A DNA stretch of 64,000 nt from Alphaproteobacteria bacterium (GTDB lineage: Bacteria > Myxococcota_A > UBA796 > GCA-2862545), in contig JACKEQ010000007.1 in the NCBI GenBank assembly GCA_020632885.1, forward strand, positions 62,001-126,000, written 5' to 3'. Positions within the stretch are counted from its first letter, which is position 1, and every line of letters starts with the position of its first letter. A program made the translations under genes and the position numbers. Positions 20,661 through 30,163 of the stretch are shown here, piece after piece. A model generated the notes under the pieces. It was given only the letters and a program-made list of their open reading frames with translations. It was not told the DNA's origin and ran no database searches.

Positions 20661-20906
20661 ATGTCCGTCATCCCCGCCCGTCGTGTGTTCACGTTCCTCT
20701 CCCTCACCCTCGTCGTCATGGCGGTGTTCTGGCTCGGCATGCCCGACGCGCTCGCCCAGTACCAGGAGCAGCGCACCTCGAACGCGGGCAACCGCGCGCT
20801 CGGCAAGATCATCGGCTTCGCCGTGATGGCGGGCTTCGCCGGCCTCAGCGCCCTCGCCAAGGCCGGTGGCGGCAGCCAGCAGGGCACCGACCACGAGTGG
20901 CGCTGA
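20661..20906 (+). CDS. Small exported or membrane protein (81 aa)
   Basis: ATG 20661 is preceded by GGAGACTCCC. The N-terminus has a signal sequence (VFTFLSLTLVVMAVFWLGMPDALA) with a likely cleavage after ALA. The mature part has a glycine- and alanine-rich helix (LGKIIGFAVMAGFAGLSALAKAGGG) and a polar tail. No family recognised. It stands alone with its own spacer of more than 240 bp and is followed by a short hairpin, so it appears to be an independently regulated envelope peptide. Confidence 0.65.
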   Translation: MSVIPARRVFTFLSLTLVVMAVFWLGMPDALAQYQEQRTSNAGNRALGKIIGFAVMAGFAGLSALAKAGGGSQQGTDHEWR

Positions 20907-20918
20907 CACACGCCCGGT

Positions 20919-20935
20919 GAGCGGATAGCCCGCTC
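20919..20935 (+). terminator. Short hairpin after the small exported protein
   Basis: GAGCGG-ATAGC-CCGCTC forms a 6-bp stem 12 bp after the stop and ahead of mazG. There is no T tract, so it is a weak terminator or RNA-stabilising hairpin. Confidence 0.35.
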
Positions 20936-20956
20936 CACGACCCGCTGGAGGCGCCC

Positions 20957-21670
20957 GTGGACGAGCTGCTCGATGTCGTGCGGTTCCTCCGTTCTCCGGA
21001 CGGGTGCCCCTGGGACCGCGCGCAGACCCCCGCCTCCATGGCCTCCTTCCTGATCGAGGAGGCCTACGAGGTCCTCGGCGCCGTGCAGTCCGGCGACGGT
21101 CCGGCCGTCTCCGAGGAGCTCGGCGACCTCCTGTTCACGGCCACCCTGCTCGCCGTGATCCGCGAAGAGGCCGGCCACGACGGGCTGGATGCGGTGGCGC
21201 GTCGCGCGGCGACCAAGATGCGCGACCGGCACCCGCGGCTGTTCGGGCACCCCGAGGACACCCGCACCTGGCAGGAGCTCAAGGGTCCCGCGAAGCCCGG
21301 CCTCGGAGTGAAGGACGGCCTCCCCGCCCTCCTGCGTGCGCAGCGCGTCGGAGAGGCCGCAGCAGCGCGCGGTTTCGACTGGAAGGACGCCAGGGGTCCC
21401 CGCGCGAAGGTCGCCGAGGAGCTCGCCGAGCTGGACGCTGCCGCCGACGGTGACCAGATGGAGGAGGAGCTGGGGGACCTCTTGTTCAGCATCGTGAACC
21501 TCGCGCGGCACCTCGGGGTCGACGCGGAAGCCGCGCTCGTCCGCGCCACCTCGAAGTTCGAGGGGCGCTTCGCACGCGTGGAGGACGCCGTGCGCGACGC
21601 GGGGGAGGATGTGTCCCACCTCGACGCCGAGGCGCTGGAAGCCACCTGGCAGGCGGTGAAGGAATGCTGA
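20957..21670 (+). CDS. mazG: Nucleoside triphosphate pyrophosphohydrolase MazG
   Basis: MazG hydrolyses NTPs and dNTPs to monophosphates and is a house-cleaning enzyme. The 237-residue protein has the usual start RFLRSPDGCPWDRAQTPASM. It has two MazG helical domains: IEEAYE with EELGDLLF (EExxE and ExxD metal motif) near residues 35-60, and AEELAEL with MEEELGDLLFSIVNLAR near 155-185. GTG 20957 is preceded by GGAGGCGCCC. The 3' end overlaps fxsA by 7 bp. Confidence 0.93.
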   Translation: MDELLDVVRFLRSPDGCPWDRAQTPASMASFLIEEAYEVLGAVQSGDGPAVSEELGDLLFTATLLAVIREEAGHDGLDAVARRAATKMRDRHPRLFGHPEDTRTWQELKGPAKPGLGVKDGLPALLRAQRVGEAAAARGFDWKDARGPRAKVAEELAELDAAADGDQMEEELGDLLFSIVNLARHLGVDAEAALVRATSKFEGRFARVEDAVRDAGEDVSHLDAEALEATWQAVKEC

Positions 21671-22167
21671 TCCGCCTGTTCCTGCTGTTCACGATCGTGC
21701 CGGCCGTGGAGCTGTTCCTGCTCCTCCAGCTCGGGGCGCTCATCGGGCCCTTCCCCACCTTCATGATCGTCGTGCTCACCGGGATGGTGGGGGCCTACCT
21801 CGCCAAGCGCGAGGGGCTCGGCGTGATGATGGAGCTCCGCGAGGAGCTGCAGCGCGGGATCCCGCCGGGCCATCGGCTCGCGGAGGGGGTGCTGGTGCTC
21901 GTGGGGGGCGTGTTGCTCGTGACGCCCGGCGTGCTCACCGATCTCACGGGCTTCGCGCTCATCTTCCCGCTCACCCGTCGCTGGCTCGCGCCCCGCCTCG
22001 TCCAGGCCGTGTTGAGCCGCGTGGACGTGAAGCTCGGCAGCGAGGTGGACGCCATGGGCGACGACGTGGGCTACGAGGGCCCGGTGCGCCGCCGCGAGCC
22101 CCACCGGCCGCAGCAGACGAGCCACGCGCCCACACCGTTCTCGTCGCCCTTCGACGACCTTCCGTAG
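21664..22167 (+). CDS. FxsA family membrane protein
   Basis: The 167-residue protein has an N-terminal membrane helix (LIRLFLLFTIVPAVELFLLLQLGALIG by composition), a second around residue 35-50, and a hydrophobic pair near 75-105 containing LLVTPGVLTDLTGFAL, the signature of FxsA proteins. FxsA in E. coli affects phage exclusion; a general role is unknown. The C-terminal tail is polar and His/Pro-rich. Its ATG lies within the end of mazG, so the two are coupled. Confidence 0.88.
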   Translation: MLIRLFLLFTIVPAVELFLLLQLGALIGPFPTFMIVVLTGMVGAYLAKREGLGVMMELREELQRGIPPGHRLAEGVLVLVGGVLLVTPGVLTDLTGFALIFPLTRRWLAPRLVQAVLSRVDVKLGSEVDAMGDDVGYEGPVRRREPHRPQQTSHAPTPFSSPFDDLP

Positions 22168-22174
22168 AGGCACC

Positions 22175-22663
22175 ATGTCCGGCCCGACCGACGCCCACGA
22201 GCCCGAGCTCCTCGACGCGCTCGGAGAGCGCTACCTCCTCGCCGTGGAGCGCGTCTCCACCGGGGATCTCGACCGCGCGGAGGACCTCCTCCGCGACATC
22301 CTCCGCCAGGAGCCCCGCCTGGCCGAGCCCAACCTCACCCTCGGTCGCCTGCTGCTCGACACCCAGCGGCTCGAGCCTGCCGAGGAGCACACGCGCACGG
22401 CGCTCGCCATCCTCCAGGACGAGGGCCAGTGGACGGAGGAGGTGCCCGAGGACGTCGTGCTCTCCATCGCCCATGCCCAGCTCGCGGAGATCCTCCGCCT
22501 CCGGGCCGATGAGGACGACGTGATCTTCGGGGATCCGGAGACGTTCCACGCCATCGTCCGCGAGTCCAAGGAGCACTTCCAGAAGGCCGCGGATCTCGAT
22601 CCGAGCGACGCCACCAGCAGCTACTACGCGTTCTTCATGGGGCCGCCGCAGTCCGCGGAGTGA
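22175..22663 (+). CDS. TPR-like protein (162 aa)
   Basis: ATG 22175 follows GTAGAGGCACC, 7 bp after fxsA. The protein is acidic and helical. Residues 18-75 contain two TPR-like units (VSTGDLDRAEDLLRDILRQEP, LGRLLLDTQRLEPAEEHTRTAL), and a third lies near the end (SKEHFQKAADLDPSDA). No signal peptide. Probably a cytoplasmic adaptor; specific role unknown. Last gene of the mazG-fxsA operon, converging with the histidine kinase 3 bp away. Confidence 0.7.
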   Translation: MSGPTDAHEPELLDALGERYLLAVERVSTGDLDRAEDLLRDILRQEPRLAEPNLTLGRLLLDTQRLEPAEEHTRTALAILQDEGQWTEEVPEDVVLSIAHAQLAEILRLRADEDDVIFGDPETFHAIVRESKEHFQKAADLDPSDATSSYYAFFMGPPQSAE

Positions 22664-22666
22664 GCG

Positions 22667-23350
22667 TCAGCCGGCGGCTCGCGCGAAGAACGCCAGCGCG
22701 CGGGTGCCGTCGTCCGCGGAGTCCAGGGTGAGGTCGCCGCCCTGGGCGACGCACAGGGCCCTGGAGACGTACAGGCCGAGCCCGGTCCCCCCACGGCCCT
22801 TCGTGGTCACGAAGGGCTCGAAGACGGAGGCGAGCACCTCGGCTTCCACGCCCGGCCCGGTGTCGTGGACCTCCACGCCGAGCAGCGCGTCGCGCTCGAC
22901 GAACCGCACGGTCACGTGGCGCTCGGGGTGCTCCTGGACGGCATCGAGGGCGTTCTGCACGAGGTTGAGGAGCACCTGACGCCCGATGGACGGCCGGCCC
23001 TCGGCCCACACCGGCGCTCCGGCCTCCACGGTGAGCACCGCGGACGCGGCGGCGGCTCGCGGCCCCAGCATCCGGGCCACCTCCTCCGCCAGGCCGCGTA
23101 GGTCGTGGAGACCCTCCGGCTCCTGGCGCCCCACGTGACGCCAGCCGTCGAGGAGCTGCTCGAGGTGGGCCACGGCCACCAGGATCTCCTTCAGGGCGTC
23201 GGGGTCGAGCCCACCTGCCGCCCGGCCGAGCTGCGCCAACGCCTTGATCGCGAACAGCGGCTGCCGGATCTCGTGGGCCAGGCTGGCCGCGGCGAGACCC
23301 GCCTCCGCGAGCTCGGCGACCAGGAGCACCTGGGGGTCGCGCTCACCCAT
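22667..23350 (-). CDS. Soluble sensor histidine kinase
   Basis: The 227-residue protein is a minimal kinase core without sensor or membrane region. The H box is SLAHEIRQPLFAI (phosphorylated His26), the N box NLVQNALDAV, G1 DTGPGV and G2 GTGLGLYVS; all ATP-binding boxes are intact. It is the last gene of the leftward operon, and its ATG overlaps the end of the Ig-like lipoprotein gene by 8 bp. No DNA-binding response regulator is encoded in the operon. It may phosphorylate the receiver domain of the operon's first gene (inference). Confidence 0.88.
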   Translation of the reverse strand: MGERDPQVLLVAELAEAGLAAASLAHEIRQPLFAIKALAQLGRAAGGLDPDALKEILVAVAHLEQLLDGWRHVGRQEPEGLHDLRGLAEEVARMLGPRAAAASAVLTVEAGAPVWAEGRPSIGRQVLLNLVQNALDAVQEHPERHVTVRFVERDALLGVEVHDTGPGVEAEVLASVFEPFVTTKGRGGTGLGLYVSRALCVAQGGDLTLDSADDGTRALAFFARAAG

Positions 23351-26300
23351 CGTCCCGTCCGTTGTCGAGGGTGACGTTGATCACGCAGCCGTCCACCCGG
23401 TTCCCGAAGCCGTCGTCCGCTTCGACCACCAGCGTGTACACGCCGTCGGCGGCCACCGCACCGTCCACGCCGCGCCCGTCCCACGACCAGCTGTCGAGAG
23501 GCCCGAGCGGCTCGAAGCGATCGACGCGGAGGACCCCGCCCGTCGCGTCCCGGACGGTGGCCACCCAGCCTGCCGGTGTGCTGGCGCTCTGGAGCGACAC
23601 GTTCACGAGGTCGGCCTCGATCCCCGCCCCGGGGTCTCCGTCGGGCCGGAAGATCGCGGTGTCGGCCGTGCAGGCGACGGGGTCCACGTCCGGCGGGAGG
23701 AGCCCGAACGTCGCGAGCCAGGCGGAAGCGACCCCGATGCCGGCGCCGTCCAGGCGGTTGCCTGCGAGATCGCGCACGTCGGCGACCTCGACGGTCCAGG
23801 CGCCCAGGTCGGCATCCGCGGGCGGGTCGAGGGTGAGGGTGAGGGTGTCGTCGCCCCACGTGACCGCGCTCACGGAGGTCCCGGCGGGACCGGTCACCTG
23901 GAGCTGCTCGCCGCCCGTGTTCTCGAGGATGGGCTCGCTGAAGCGAACCGTCACGGTGTCCACGAGCCCGTCGGTGTCGCCGCTCGGATCCTGGCTCCAG
24001 ACCCGGGGCGGCAGGTCGTCGCCGGTGACGAGCAGGTCGAGCCGCCCCGCCGAGCCGCCGCTGTCCGCAGCCACCCAGATGCTGCCGGGGCCCCCGGTGG
24101 ATGCTCCGAGCAGGTCCAGCCCGAAGGTCGCGCTCCCGCTCGGATCGAGGGTCGCCACCAGGCCCGCGCCGGTCGGGGTGACCCCCGTGAGATCGCCCCG
24201 GTCGGCGCGGATGCGGACCTCGGCTCCCGCGGCGGGGTCGCCCGTGCAGTCCACCGCGCCATCGAGCGTGAAGGCGCCGACGTCACCGATGCCGAGCGAG
24301 GCCGGACCGAGGAGCTCCATGGGCCCCACGGGCGCGCCGTCGTCGGGGCCGGCCCAGATGGACGACGACGTCTCCGACCCGCAGAGGACACCGTCCACGA
24401 CGAGCGCGCGGACGGTCCGCTCGCCCGAGCCGACCACATCGACGGCGAACGTGGGCATGGAGCTCACCGTGGTGACGCCCGAGACGCGGGTGGCATAGCG
24501 ACTGAGCGGAGTGAGGCCGACGCTCGACCCTCCGAGGGAGAGTGTGACCGGCACGGGCACGTCCGGACCCACGCTGCACGCCCGCCCCGTCGGTGCACCC
24601 GCGAAGTCGAGGGCCGCGCTGGGGCCGCCGGCACCGCAGTCCGCGACCACGTCGAGCGGCTCCGACACCCCGGTGATCCCTGCCCCCACCGCGGACAGCG
24701 TGGCGGCGAGCTCCGGGGTGGTCCAGGTCCACGCCACGGTCGCCGCTCCGTTCACGAGGGTCCCGGGCACCGCGGGGCCGCCTCCCGACACGATGAACGC
24801 GAAGGCGTCGGGCGTCCGGTTGCCCCACGCGTCGCGGGCCTCCACGCGGACCTCGGTGGGACGGCCCACGAAGCCCCAGGGCTCGAGGATGGAGACCCCG
24901 AGGGACGACGCCGGACCCGCGGCGACCACGACGGGGTCGCTCGTGCCGAGCAGGACGTCCGCCTGGGCCACGGAGAACCGATCGACGCCCGCCGTGGTGA
25001 CGGTCACGCCCACGGTGGCCGCGCCGTCCACGAGGGTGAGCGGGAGGGCGAGGTTGCCCGCGGCGTCCACGAGCACGAGGGGGTCGCCCACGGGATCCGT
25101 GTAGGGGTTCCCGAGCGCGTCGGTGACCCAGAGATCCACGTCGAACGGGACGCCCGCGGACACGGCGCCCGGGGCCGTGACCCCCACGAGGCTCGCGGGC
25201 CCGTTGAGCACGGCGAAGGGCTCGCTCGTCGCATCGAGGCTTCCTGCCTGGATGTGCAGGGAGGCATCCGGGCGCGCCGTGGTGAACGTGCACTCGAAGC
25301 GCATGGCCTCGCTCGGGAGGCTCGTGCGGGTGCAGGTCTCGTCGGGGAGCCCGGTGGTGGGCGTGGCGGCCGGGACGTCGCTCGGCAGCATGACGTTGCC
25401 GTACGGGTCGAGCACCTCGACGTCGACCTCCGCCGGGAGCCCTGCCCGCACGACGTCGGTGGGCCCGAGGGTGATGGAGCCCAGCGTCGCGGAGGGCAGC
25501 ACGTCGTACGGCAGGCTGGTGCCCTCGACGTGGTCGGACCGGGCGATGAGCCGGATCTGCTCCCCCGCCACGGTGGTGATCGCCGTGCACGTGCGGTCGC
25601 CCGTGAGCGTGCCCTGGCAGGACGTCGTGCCCAGGCCGTCCACCGTGTCGAGGAGCGTGATGTCGCCCGGGAAGGCCGTCCGGTTCCCGAAGGCGTCCCG
25701 CGCGGTGATCAGCGCGGCCACGAGCGAGCCTGCGCGGCTCTGGAGGAACAGCGGCGTGACGTCGTAGCGGCTCGCGGCGCCCGCGTGGACCACGAAGGCG
25801 TCGGACTGCCCGTGGGGACCGTTCTGCACGCGCACGCGCTGCTCCGTGCAGGGACTCCCGAAGTCCGTGGCGACGGTGGGCCGCAGCACCACCGACCGCT
25901 CGCCGACGAGGCCGGGGATGGTGAGCGTGGTGTCGCCGCACGACAGGCCGAGCGTCACGCTGGTGGGACGGTCCGTGATCGTGTTGCCGAACTCGTCCAC
26001 GAGCTTCACCGCCACCGGCAGGTCGTCGCCGGCGGAGAGCTCCCAGCTCGGGCCCGGGAGGGTGAGCTGGACCGCGAGCAGGCCGCTCGGCAGCCACTCC
26101 TGGACGAGCCGGTCGCCCGCGATGCCCGCGCCCGCGTCGATCGCCTCGACCTCGATGGTGAGGGTGTCCGGTACGAAGACCTGCACGGGCACGCTCGCGA
26201 AGCCGTCCGCGCCGAGGTTCCCGGTGAGCTCGAAGGTCTGGTAGTTGGTGACCTGACCCTCGAGCCCGAGCGCGACGTCCGCGTTGGGCAGGCCGTCCGG

Positions 26301-26801
26301 CACCGAGAGACGCATGCGCACCTCGAGGTCCGCCTGCACGGGCACCCCGTTGGGGTCCACGAGCGCCACCTCGATGGCCGCGGTGTCGTTCACGGTGGGC
26401 GTGATGCTCGGGGTGCTCAGCACGAGGCGGTCGGCGCGGGTGTCGCTCACGATGAAGGCGTCGTCGAGGCGCGCGAGCGAGCGCCCGGGGCTCTCGACCA
26501 GGACGTCGTAGGTGCCGAGCGGCAGGCCGGGGTCCACGACCGCGCGGAGGTGCTCGTAGTCGACGGCGGAGACACTCGACAGCGGGAAGCGCCCGGACTC
26601 CCCGTCGAGCCAGGCCACGAAGCCCCGATCCAGGTCGGCCTCGCCGGGCTGGTTCGCGTCCAGCTGCACCTGGGGGTAGAACGCCTCGCCCTCGATGGCG
26701 ATGACCGTGGGCTCGCCGTTCCAGCCGCGGTCGGGCGCGACGCCGGTGAGCGTGGGGACGGGCAGCTCGACGCCGCATGCGAGCAGGTGGACCCAGAGCA
26801 T
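23343..26801 (-). CDS. Large lipoprotein with IPT/TIG and bacterial Ig-like repeats
   Basis: The 1152-residue product starts MLWVHLLACGVELP; LLAC is a lipobox, so it is probably anchored to the outer membrane or surface. Residues 15-110 resemble an IPT/TIG domain (LTGVAPDRGWNGEPTVIAIEG). A long array of invasin-like Ig domains follows, with repeated VVDEFGN, ARDAFGNRT and VLDPYGNV loops. A late domain (FSEPILENTGGEQLQV, VADVRDLAGNRLDG) resembles an Ig-like SbsA-type unit, and the end (DGVYTLVVEADDGFGNRV) looks FlgD-like. Its ATG overlaps the upstream stop (TGATG). An adhesive or structural surface role is inferred. Confidence 0.82.
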   Translation of the reverse strand: MLWVHLLACGVELPVPTLTGVAPDRGWNGEPTVIAIEGEAFYPQVQLDANQPGEADLDRGFVAWLDGESGRFPLSSVSAVDYEHLRAVVDPGLPLGTYDVLVESPGRSLARLDDAFIVSDTRADRLVLSTPSITPTVNDTAAIEVALVDPNGVPVQADLEVRMRLSVPDGLPNADVALGLEGQVTNYQTFELTGNLGADGFASVPVQVFVPDTLTIEVEAIDAGAGIAGDRLVQEWLPSGLLAVQLTLPGPSWELSAGDDLPVAVKLVDEFGNTITDRPTSVTLGLSCGDTTLTIPGLVGERSVVLRPTVATDFGSPCTEQRVRVQNGPHGQSDAFVVHAGAASRYDVTPLFLQSRAGSLVAALITARDAFGNRTAFPGDITLLDTVDGLGTTSCQGTLTGDRTCTAITTVAGEQIRLIARSDHVEGTSLPYDVLPSATLGSITLGPTDVVRAGLPAEVDVEVLDPYGNVMLPSDVPAATPTTGLPDETCTRTSLPSEAMRFECTFTTARPDASLHIQAGSLDATSEPFAVLNGPASLVGVTAPGAVSAGVPFDVDLWVTDALGNPYTDPVGDPLVLVDAAGNLALPLTLVDGAATVGVTVTTAGVDRFSVAQADVLLGTSDPVVVAAGPASSLGVSILEPWGFVGRPTEVRVEARDAWGNRTPDAFAFIVSGGGPAVPGTLVNGAATVAWTWTTPELAATLSAVGAGITGVSEPLDVVADCGAGGPSAALDFAGAPTGRACSVGPDVPVPVTLSLGGSSVGLTPLSRYATRVSGVTTVSSMPTFAVDVVGSGERTVRALVVDGVLCGSETSSSIWAGPDDGAPVGPMELLGPASLGIGDVGAFTLDGAVDCTGDPAAGAEVRIRADRGDLTGVTPTGAGLVATLDPSGSATFGLDLLGASTGGPGSIWVAADSGGSAGRLDLLVTGDDLPPRVWSQDPSGDTDGLVDTVTVRFSEPILENTGGEQLQVTGPAGTSVSAVTWGDDTLTLTLDPPADADLGAWTVEVADVRDLAGNRLDGAGIGVASAWLATFGLLPPDVDPVACTADTAIFRPDGDPGAGIEADLVNVSLQSASTPAGWVATVRDATGGVLRVDRFEPLGPLDSWSWDGRGVDGAVAADGVYTLVVEADDGFGNRVDGCVINVTLDNGRDDG

Positions 26802-29212
26802 CAGTACACCAACCGGAAGCCGGCGGAGGCCGTCAGCCCACCGAGGTTGCCGGTGAACGCGAGGTCGCCCCCCGGACCCGGGATGAACGACCACTCGAGC
26901 TCGCCCACGACGTCCGCCACACCCAATCTGTACCCCATCCCACCCAGCACCGTCCCGCCGGACAGCGCGCGGGTGCCCTCCGCGACCAGCGCACCGCCGA
27001 ACCGCGCCTGCAGCGCGTGGATGGCCACCATGCCGCCGGCACCTCCCCAGAAGCCGACGCCAGCGCGGTCCTGGCGGAGGAGCAGCGCGACCTGGGCCGG
27101 GAGCACGCTACCCACGAGCTCCACGTCGTCTCCGATGCCCGTCGAGGCGCGCCCGGAGACCCCGTAGCCCCCGAAGGCCCCCCGCACGAGGACGGTCTCG
27201 CCCAGCAGGCCCGTGCGGATGTCGGCGACGAACCCCACGCGCGGTGAGCTCACGAGGCCGAGGTTGGTGGTCCAGCCGACCGTGGGGCCCACCATCACCC
27301 GTCCGAGCCGGGGCTCGAGCTCGAGGCGGGCCGACGACTTCAGGGTGTCGGTCGAGGCGGTGAGCACGACCTCGCGGGCCCGGTCGCCCTCGTCGGGCCT
27401 GTACTCCGCGACGAGCGTGCCGTCGGGACGTGCCACCAGCGGGCCGACCCGACCCTCGGTCACGTCGAGGGCCACGGACTCGTCCAAGACCGGCCGGCCC
27501 GCGCGGTCCTCCAGCGCCACGGTGACGTACGCCATGCTGTTGCGGCCCGTCCGCAGGATGGGCGGATCGAAGGCCACGGAGATGCCGCTCACCCGCCCCG
27601 GGGACAGGCTCAGGACCCGGGAGCTCTCGAGGGGCTCCACGGATCCGCGGCTGTCGACGGTGAAGGCCCCGAGCGTGCCGCGCACCGCGAGGGCCCGCAG
27701 CAGCGCGCGCCCGCTGCTGGCGACGATGCGCAGGGGGCCGTTGCCGGCCGGCACGGGGACCCGCAGGAGCGCCACCCCCGCATCGTCGGTGGTGCCCTCC
27801 ACGGCCTCCTCGCCGAGCGAGACGCTTACGCCGGCCCCGCGGACGGGCCGCCCCATCGCGTCGCGCGCGGTGGCCTCCAGACGGAGCTCGCCGGCTACGG
27901 GCGTGTCGGTCCACCGGAGCCCCAGGGAGACGGGCGGGTCCTCCGAGACGGGGTGGCGGTAGCGGGCCACGAGGGTGTCGGTGCCGGGCTCCACCGCCCG
28001 GGTGCCGTCGTACTCGGCGGTGAGCACCTCGCCGCGCAGCTCGACGCGCTGGATCCTGCCGTGCACGGCCTGCACCTCGACGCCGTCGGGGTCCAGGCGG
28101 CTCCCCTGCGCGTCCTCGAGGGCCACCCGGACCTCGGCCACGGGGAGGTCCGTGGACAGCTCGGTGGGCCAGACCTGCAGGAGGACGTGGGCGGGGAGAC
28201 CGGAGCGGCGCCCCACACGCACGGACGTGGCCGCGTCCTCCAGCCGGCACTCCACGCGGATGTCGGCGGCCCCCGCACGCACCCGACCATCGAGCGGAAC
28301 GGCGTACAGGCCGGGCACGACGGCCACCACGTCGAGCGCTCCCACGGCCGGCGAGCGGCAGGTGGGGGCCTCCCCCGTCCAGGTGCGCCCGGCGGGATGC
28401 ACGGCCCGCACCCACACGACGCGGGGAGCCCTCTCCACGGACCCGCGGTCGCCGGCCATGGCGACCAGGGCGGGCACCTGGGGGTCCGCGAGGGGCAGCG
28501 TGGTGACGGCCTCGTTGCCGAGGTCGTCCACGAGGCGGGCGGTGACGGCGTTCTCGCCGGGGAACTGGTCCACGCGCGCCGAGATCCGCCCGTTCTCGTC
28601 GGCGACGAACGGACCGTAGGAGCGCTCGCCCACCGCGAGGGTCACCGTGGCGCCGGGCTCCGCCTCGAGGGGGACGCGCGGCCGGGCGCGCACGCGCACC
28701 TCGCCCCACGCGGGCAGATCCGGGGTGCGCAGGTCGCGCACGCCGATGGAGAACACCCGCGCCGCAGGGGAGTCCAGGGGCTCGAGGGTGATCTGGATGC
28801 CGTCGGGCACGACGTCCACACCGACCACCTCCCCCTCCCCCACCACCACGTCGAGGAGGTCGGGGGCGGGCAGGTCCTCACCCGTCAGCAGCACCTCGAA
28901 GCGGCCCTCCTGCGCGATGACGTCGGTGCGCGCGGGGAGCGTCAGGTGGCCTCGGTCGGGCCAGGTGACCGGCAGGCTCACGGTCTGGGTGTGGTCGACC
29001 GACCGGATGGTGAGCTCCACCTCCCGGGCGTCCGCGTCGGCCGTGACCACGAGGGGCCAGACGCCCGGCAGCGAGCCGTCCCCGCCGAAGCGGACCTTGC
29101 CACCGCGCGCCGCCACGACGGGAGGCTCACCGACCGCCGCGCCGTCCTGGGTGACCGCCAGCCAGACGCGCTCGGGCAGCAACGGGTGGAGGCCCTCGGT
29201 GGCCGGCACCAC
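26801..29212 (-). CDS. Ig-like protein with C-terminal outer-membrane beta-barrel (start uncertain)
   Basis: The frame encodes 803 residues from GTG 29212. A hydrophobic stretch just upstream (IAWVAVAWGIELAVVPA) looks like a signal peptide, which would put the true start at about 29254 within the upstream stop, but only CTG or ATC are available there. The body consists of Ig-like beta domains (ATVTLAVGERSYGPFVADENG, SRLDPDGVEVQAVHG). The last 180 residues alternate Gly and aromatic strands and end in GFRLVY, as in outer-membrane barrels. It sits between the FecR-like gene and the Ig lipoprotein, and all three probably form one surface assembly. Confidence 0.75.
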   Translation of the reverse strand: MVPATEGLHPLLPERVWLAVTQDGAAVGEPPVVAARGGKVRFGGDGSLPGVWPLVVTADADAREVELTIRSVDHTQTVSLPVTWPDRGHLTLPARTDVIAQEGRFEVLLTGEDLPAPDLLDVVVGEGEVVGVDVVPDGIQITLEPLDSPAARVFSIGVRDLRTPDLPAWGEVRVRARPRVPLEAEPGATVTLAVGERSYGPFVADENGRISARVDQFPGENAVTARLVDDLGNEAVTTLPLADPQVPALVAMAGDRGSVERAPRVVWVRAVHPAGRTWTGEAPTCRSPAVGALDVVAVVPGLYAVPLDGRVRAGAADIRVECRLEDAATSVRVGRRSGLPAHVLLQVWPTELSTDLPVAEVRVALEDAQGSRLDPDGVEVQAVHGRIQRVELRGEVLTAEYDGTRAVEPGTDTLVARYRHPVSEDPPVSLGLRWTDTPVAGELRLEATARDAMGRPVRGAGVSVSLGEEAVEGTTDDAGVALLRVPVPAGNGPLRIVASSGRALLRALAVRGTLGAFTVDSRGSVEPLESSRVLSLSPGRVSGISVAFDPPILRTGRNSMAYVTVALEDRAGRPVLDESVALDVTEGRVGPLVARPDGTLVAEYRPDEGDRAREVVLTASTDTLKSSARLELEPRLGRVMVGPTVGWTTNLGLVSSPRVGFVADIRTGLLGETVLVRGAFGGYGVSGRASTGIGDDVELVGSVLPAQVALLLRQDRAGVGFWGGAGGMVAIHALQARFGGALVAEGTRALSGGTVLGGMGYRLGVADVVGELEWSFIPGPGGDLAFTGNLGGLTASAGFRLVY

Positions 29213-29250
29213 GGCGAGCTCGATGCCCCAGGCGACGGCGACCCACGCGA

Positions 29251-30105
29251 TCAGGGGCCGTACTCCACGCTGCCCCGGATCGTCGGCGGCGACGTGTCGC
29301 GGGTCTGCAGGACGCCTCGGACCTCGGCGACCTCCCCGAAGAGGTCGGTGGCCGTGACGGCGACGGGGTTCTCACCCTCCCCGAGGGGCACCCGCGTGCG
29401 GAAGGTGCCCTCGCCGTCGGCGGTCACCACGCGTCTCCCGAACGCGCCCTCCACCACGACGGACGCGCCCGGGCTCGTCTGCCCGGAGACCTCGCCCATG
29501 TCGGCCCGCGTGCGGCGGTCCTCCGGCCAGGCGACGGTGAGCAGGAGGTCGTCCGGGATGGGCCCGAGCGCCGCGGCCCTCCCGCGGATCACGGCACGCG
29601 AGCCCGCCGGCACGCGGCTCACGTCCGTGCCCATGACCGCGACGTCGCCCCGCTCGGTCTGCACGATGGCGAGGTCGTCCTGCACGGCGAGGGCGAACTC
29701 GCCGTCGGTGGTCTGGGCCGTGACCCCGGCGCCGGTGAGGGCGACGGCCCCGCTCTCTGGGCGCACGGTGGCGTGGGCGGCCCCGCCGTCGATCTCGAGC
29801 TGCACGCCGGTCTCGTCGACGTCGAGCACCCGCACGCTCGAGCTCGGGCCGATGCGCACGCGCGTCCCGCCCTCCAGCTCCAGCACCGCGCGCCCGACCG
29901 CCGTGGTGATGTGGTCCTCGGTGCGGATGGGGAGTCCGGCCACGGCGGGCCCCTCACGCCCCGGGCCGGTGAGCGTCACCTCACCGTCGACGATGGCCAG
30001 GATGAGCTGCTCGGCCCGATCGAGGGGACGCACGTAGCGCCAGATGCCCACGAGCATCGCGACGACCACAACGGCCGAGAGGAGCATGGCCACACTTCTG
30101 CGCAC
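29251..30105 (-). CDS. FecR-domain membrane-anchored protein
   Basis: The 284-residue protein has an N-terminal membrane anchor (MLLSAVVVVAMLVGIWRYV). A FecR-like beta domain follows (GLPIRTEDHITTAVGRAVLELEGGTRVRIGPSSSVRVL by position 55-95), then a C-terminal Ig-like domain with GASVVVEGAFGRRVVTADGEG. FecR domains occur in envelope sensors and carbohydrate- or surface-structure proteins. GTG 30105 has GGGAGCGTCC upstream. It follows the degenerate kinase gene after a 58-bp spacer holding a small inverted repeat. Confidence 0.85.
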   Translation of the reverse strand: MRRSVAMLLSAVVVVAMLVGIWRYVRPLDRAEQLILAIVDGEVTLTGPGREGPAVAGLPIRTEDHITTAVGRAVLELEGGTRVRIGPSSSVRVLDVDETGVQLEIDGGAAHATVRPESGAVALTGAGVTAQTTDGEFALAVQDDLAIVQTERGDVAVMGTDVSRVPAGSRAVIRGRAAALGPIPDDLLLTVAWPEDRRTRADMGEVSGQTSPGASVVVEGAFGRRVVTADGEGTFRTRVPLGEGENPVAVTATDLFGEVAEVRGVLQTRDTSPPTIRGSVEYGP

Positions 30106-30139
30106 GGACGCTCCCTAATCCCTTCGCCCCGCCGTGTCG

Positions 30140-30157
30140 CCGATAGGTCCGTATCGG
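30140..30157 (-). promoter_or_regulatory. Small inverted repeat in the operon spacer
   Basis: CCGATA-GGTCCG-TATCGG lies between the degenerate sensor kinase and the FecR-like gene, the only sizeable gap in the operon. It could be an attenuating hairpin or a regulator site. Confidence 0.3.
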
Positions 30158-30163
30158 ACGGCC

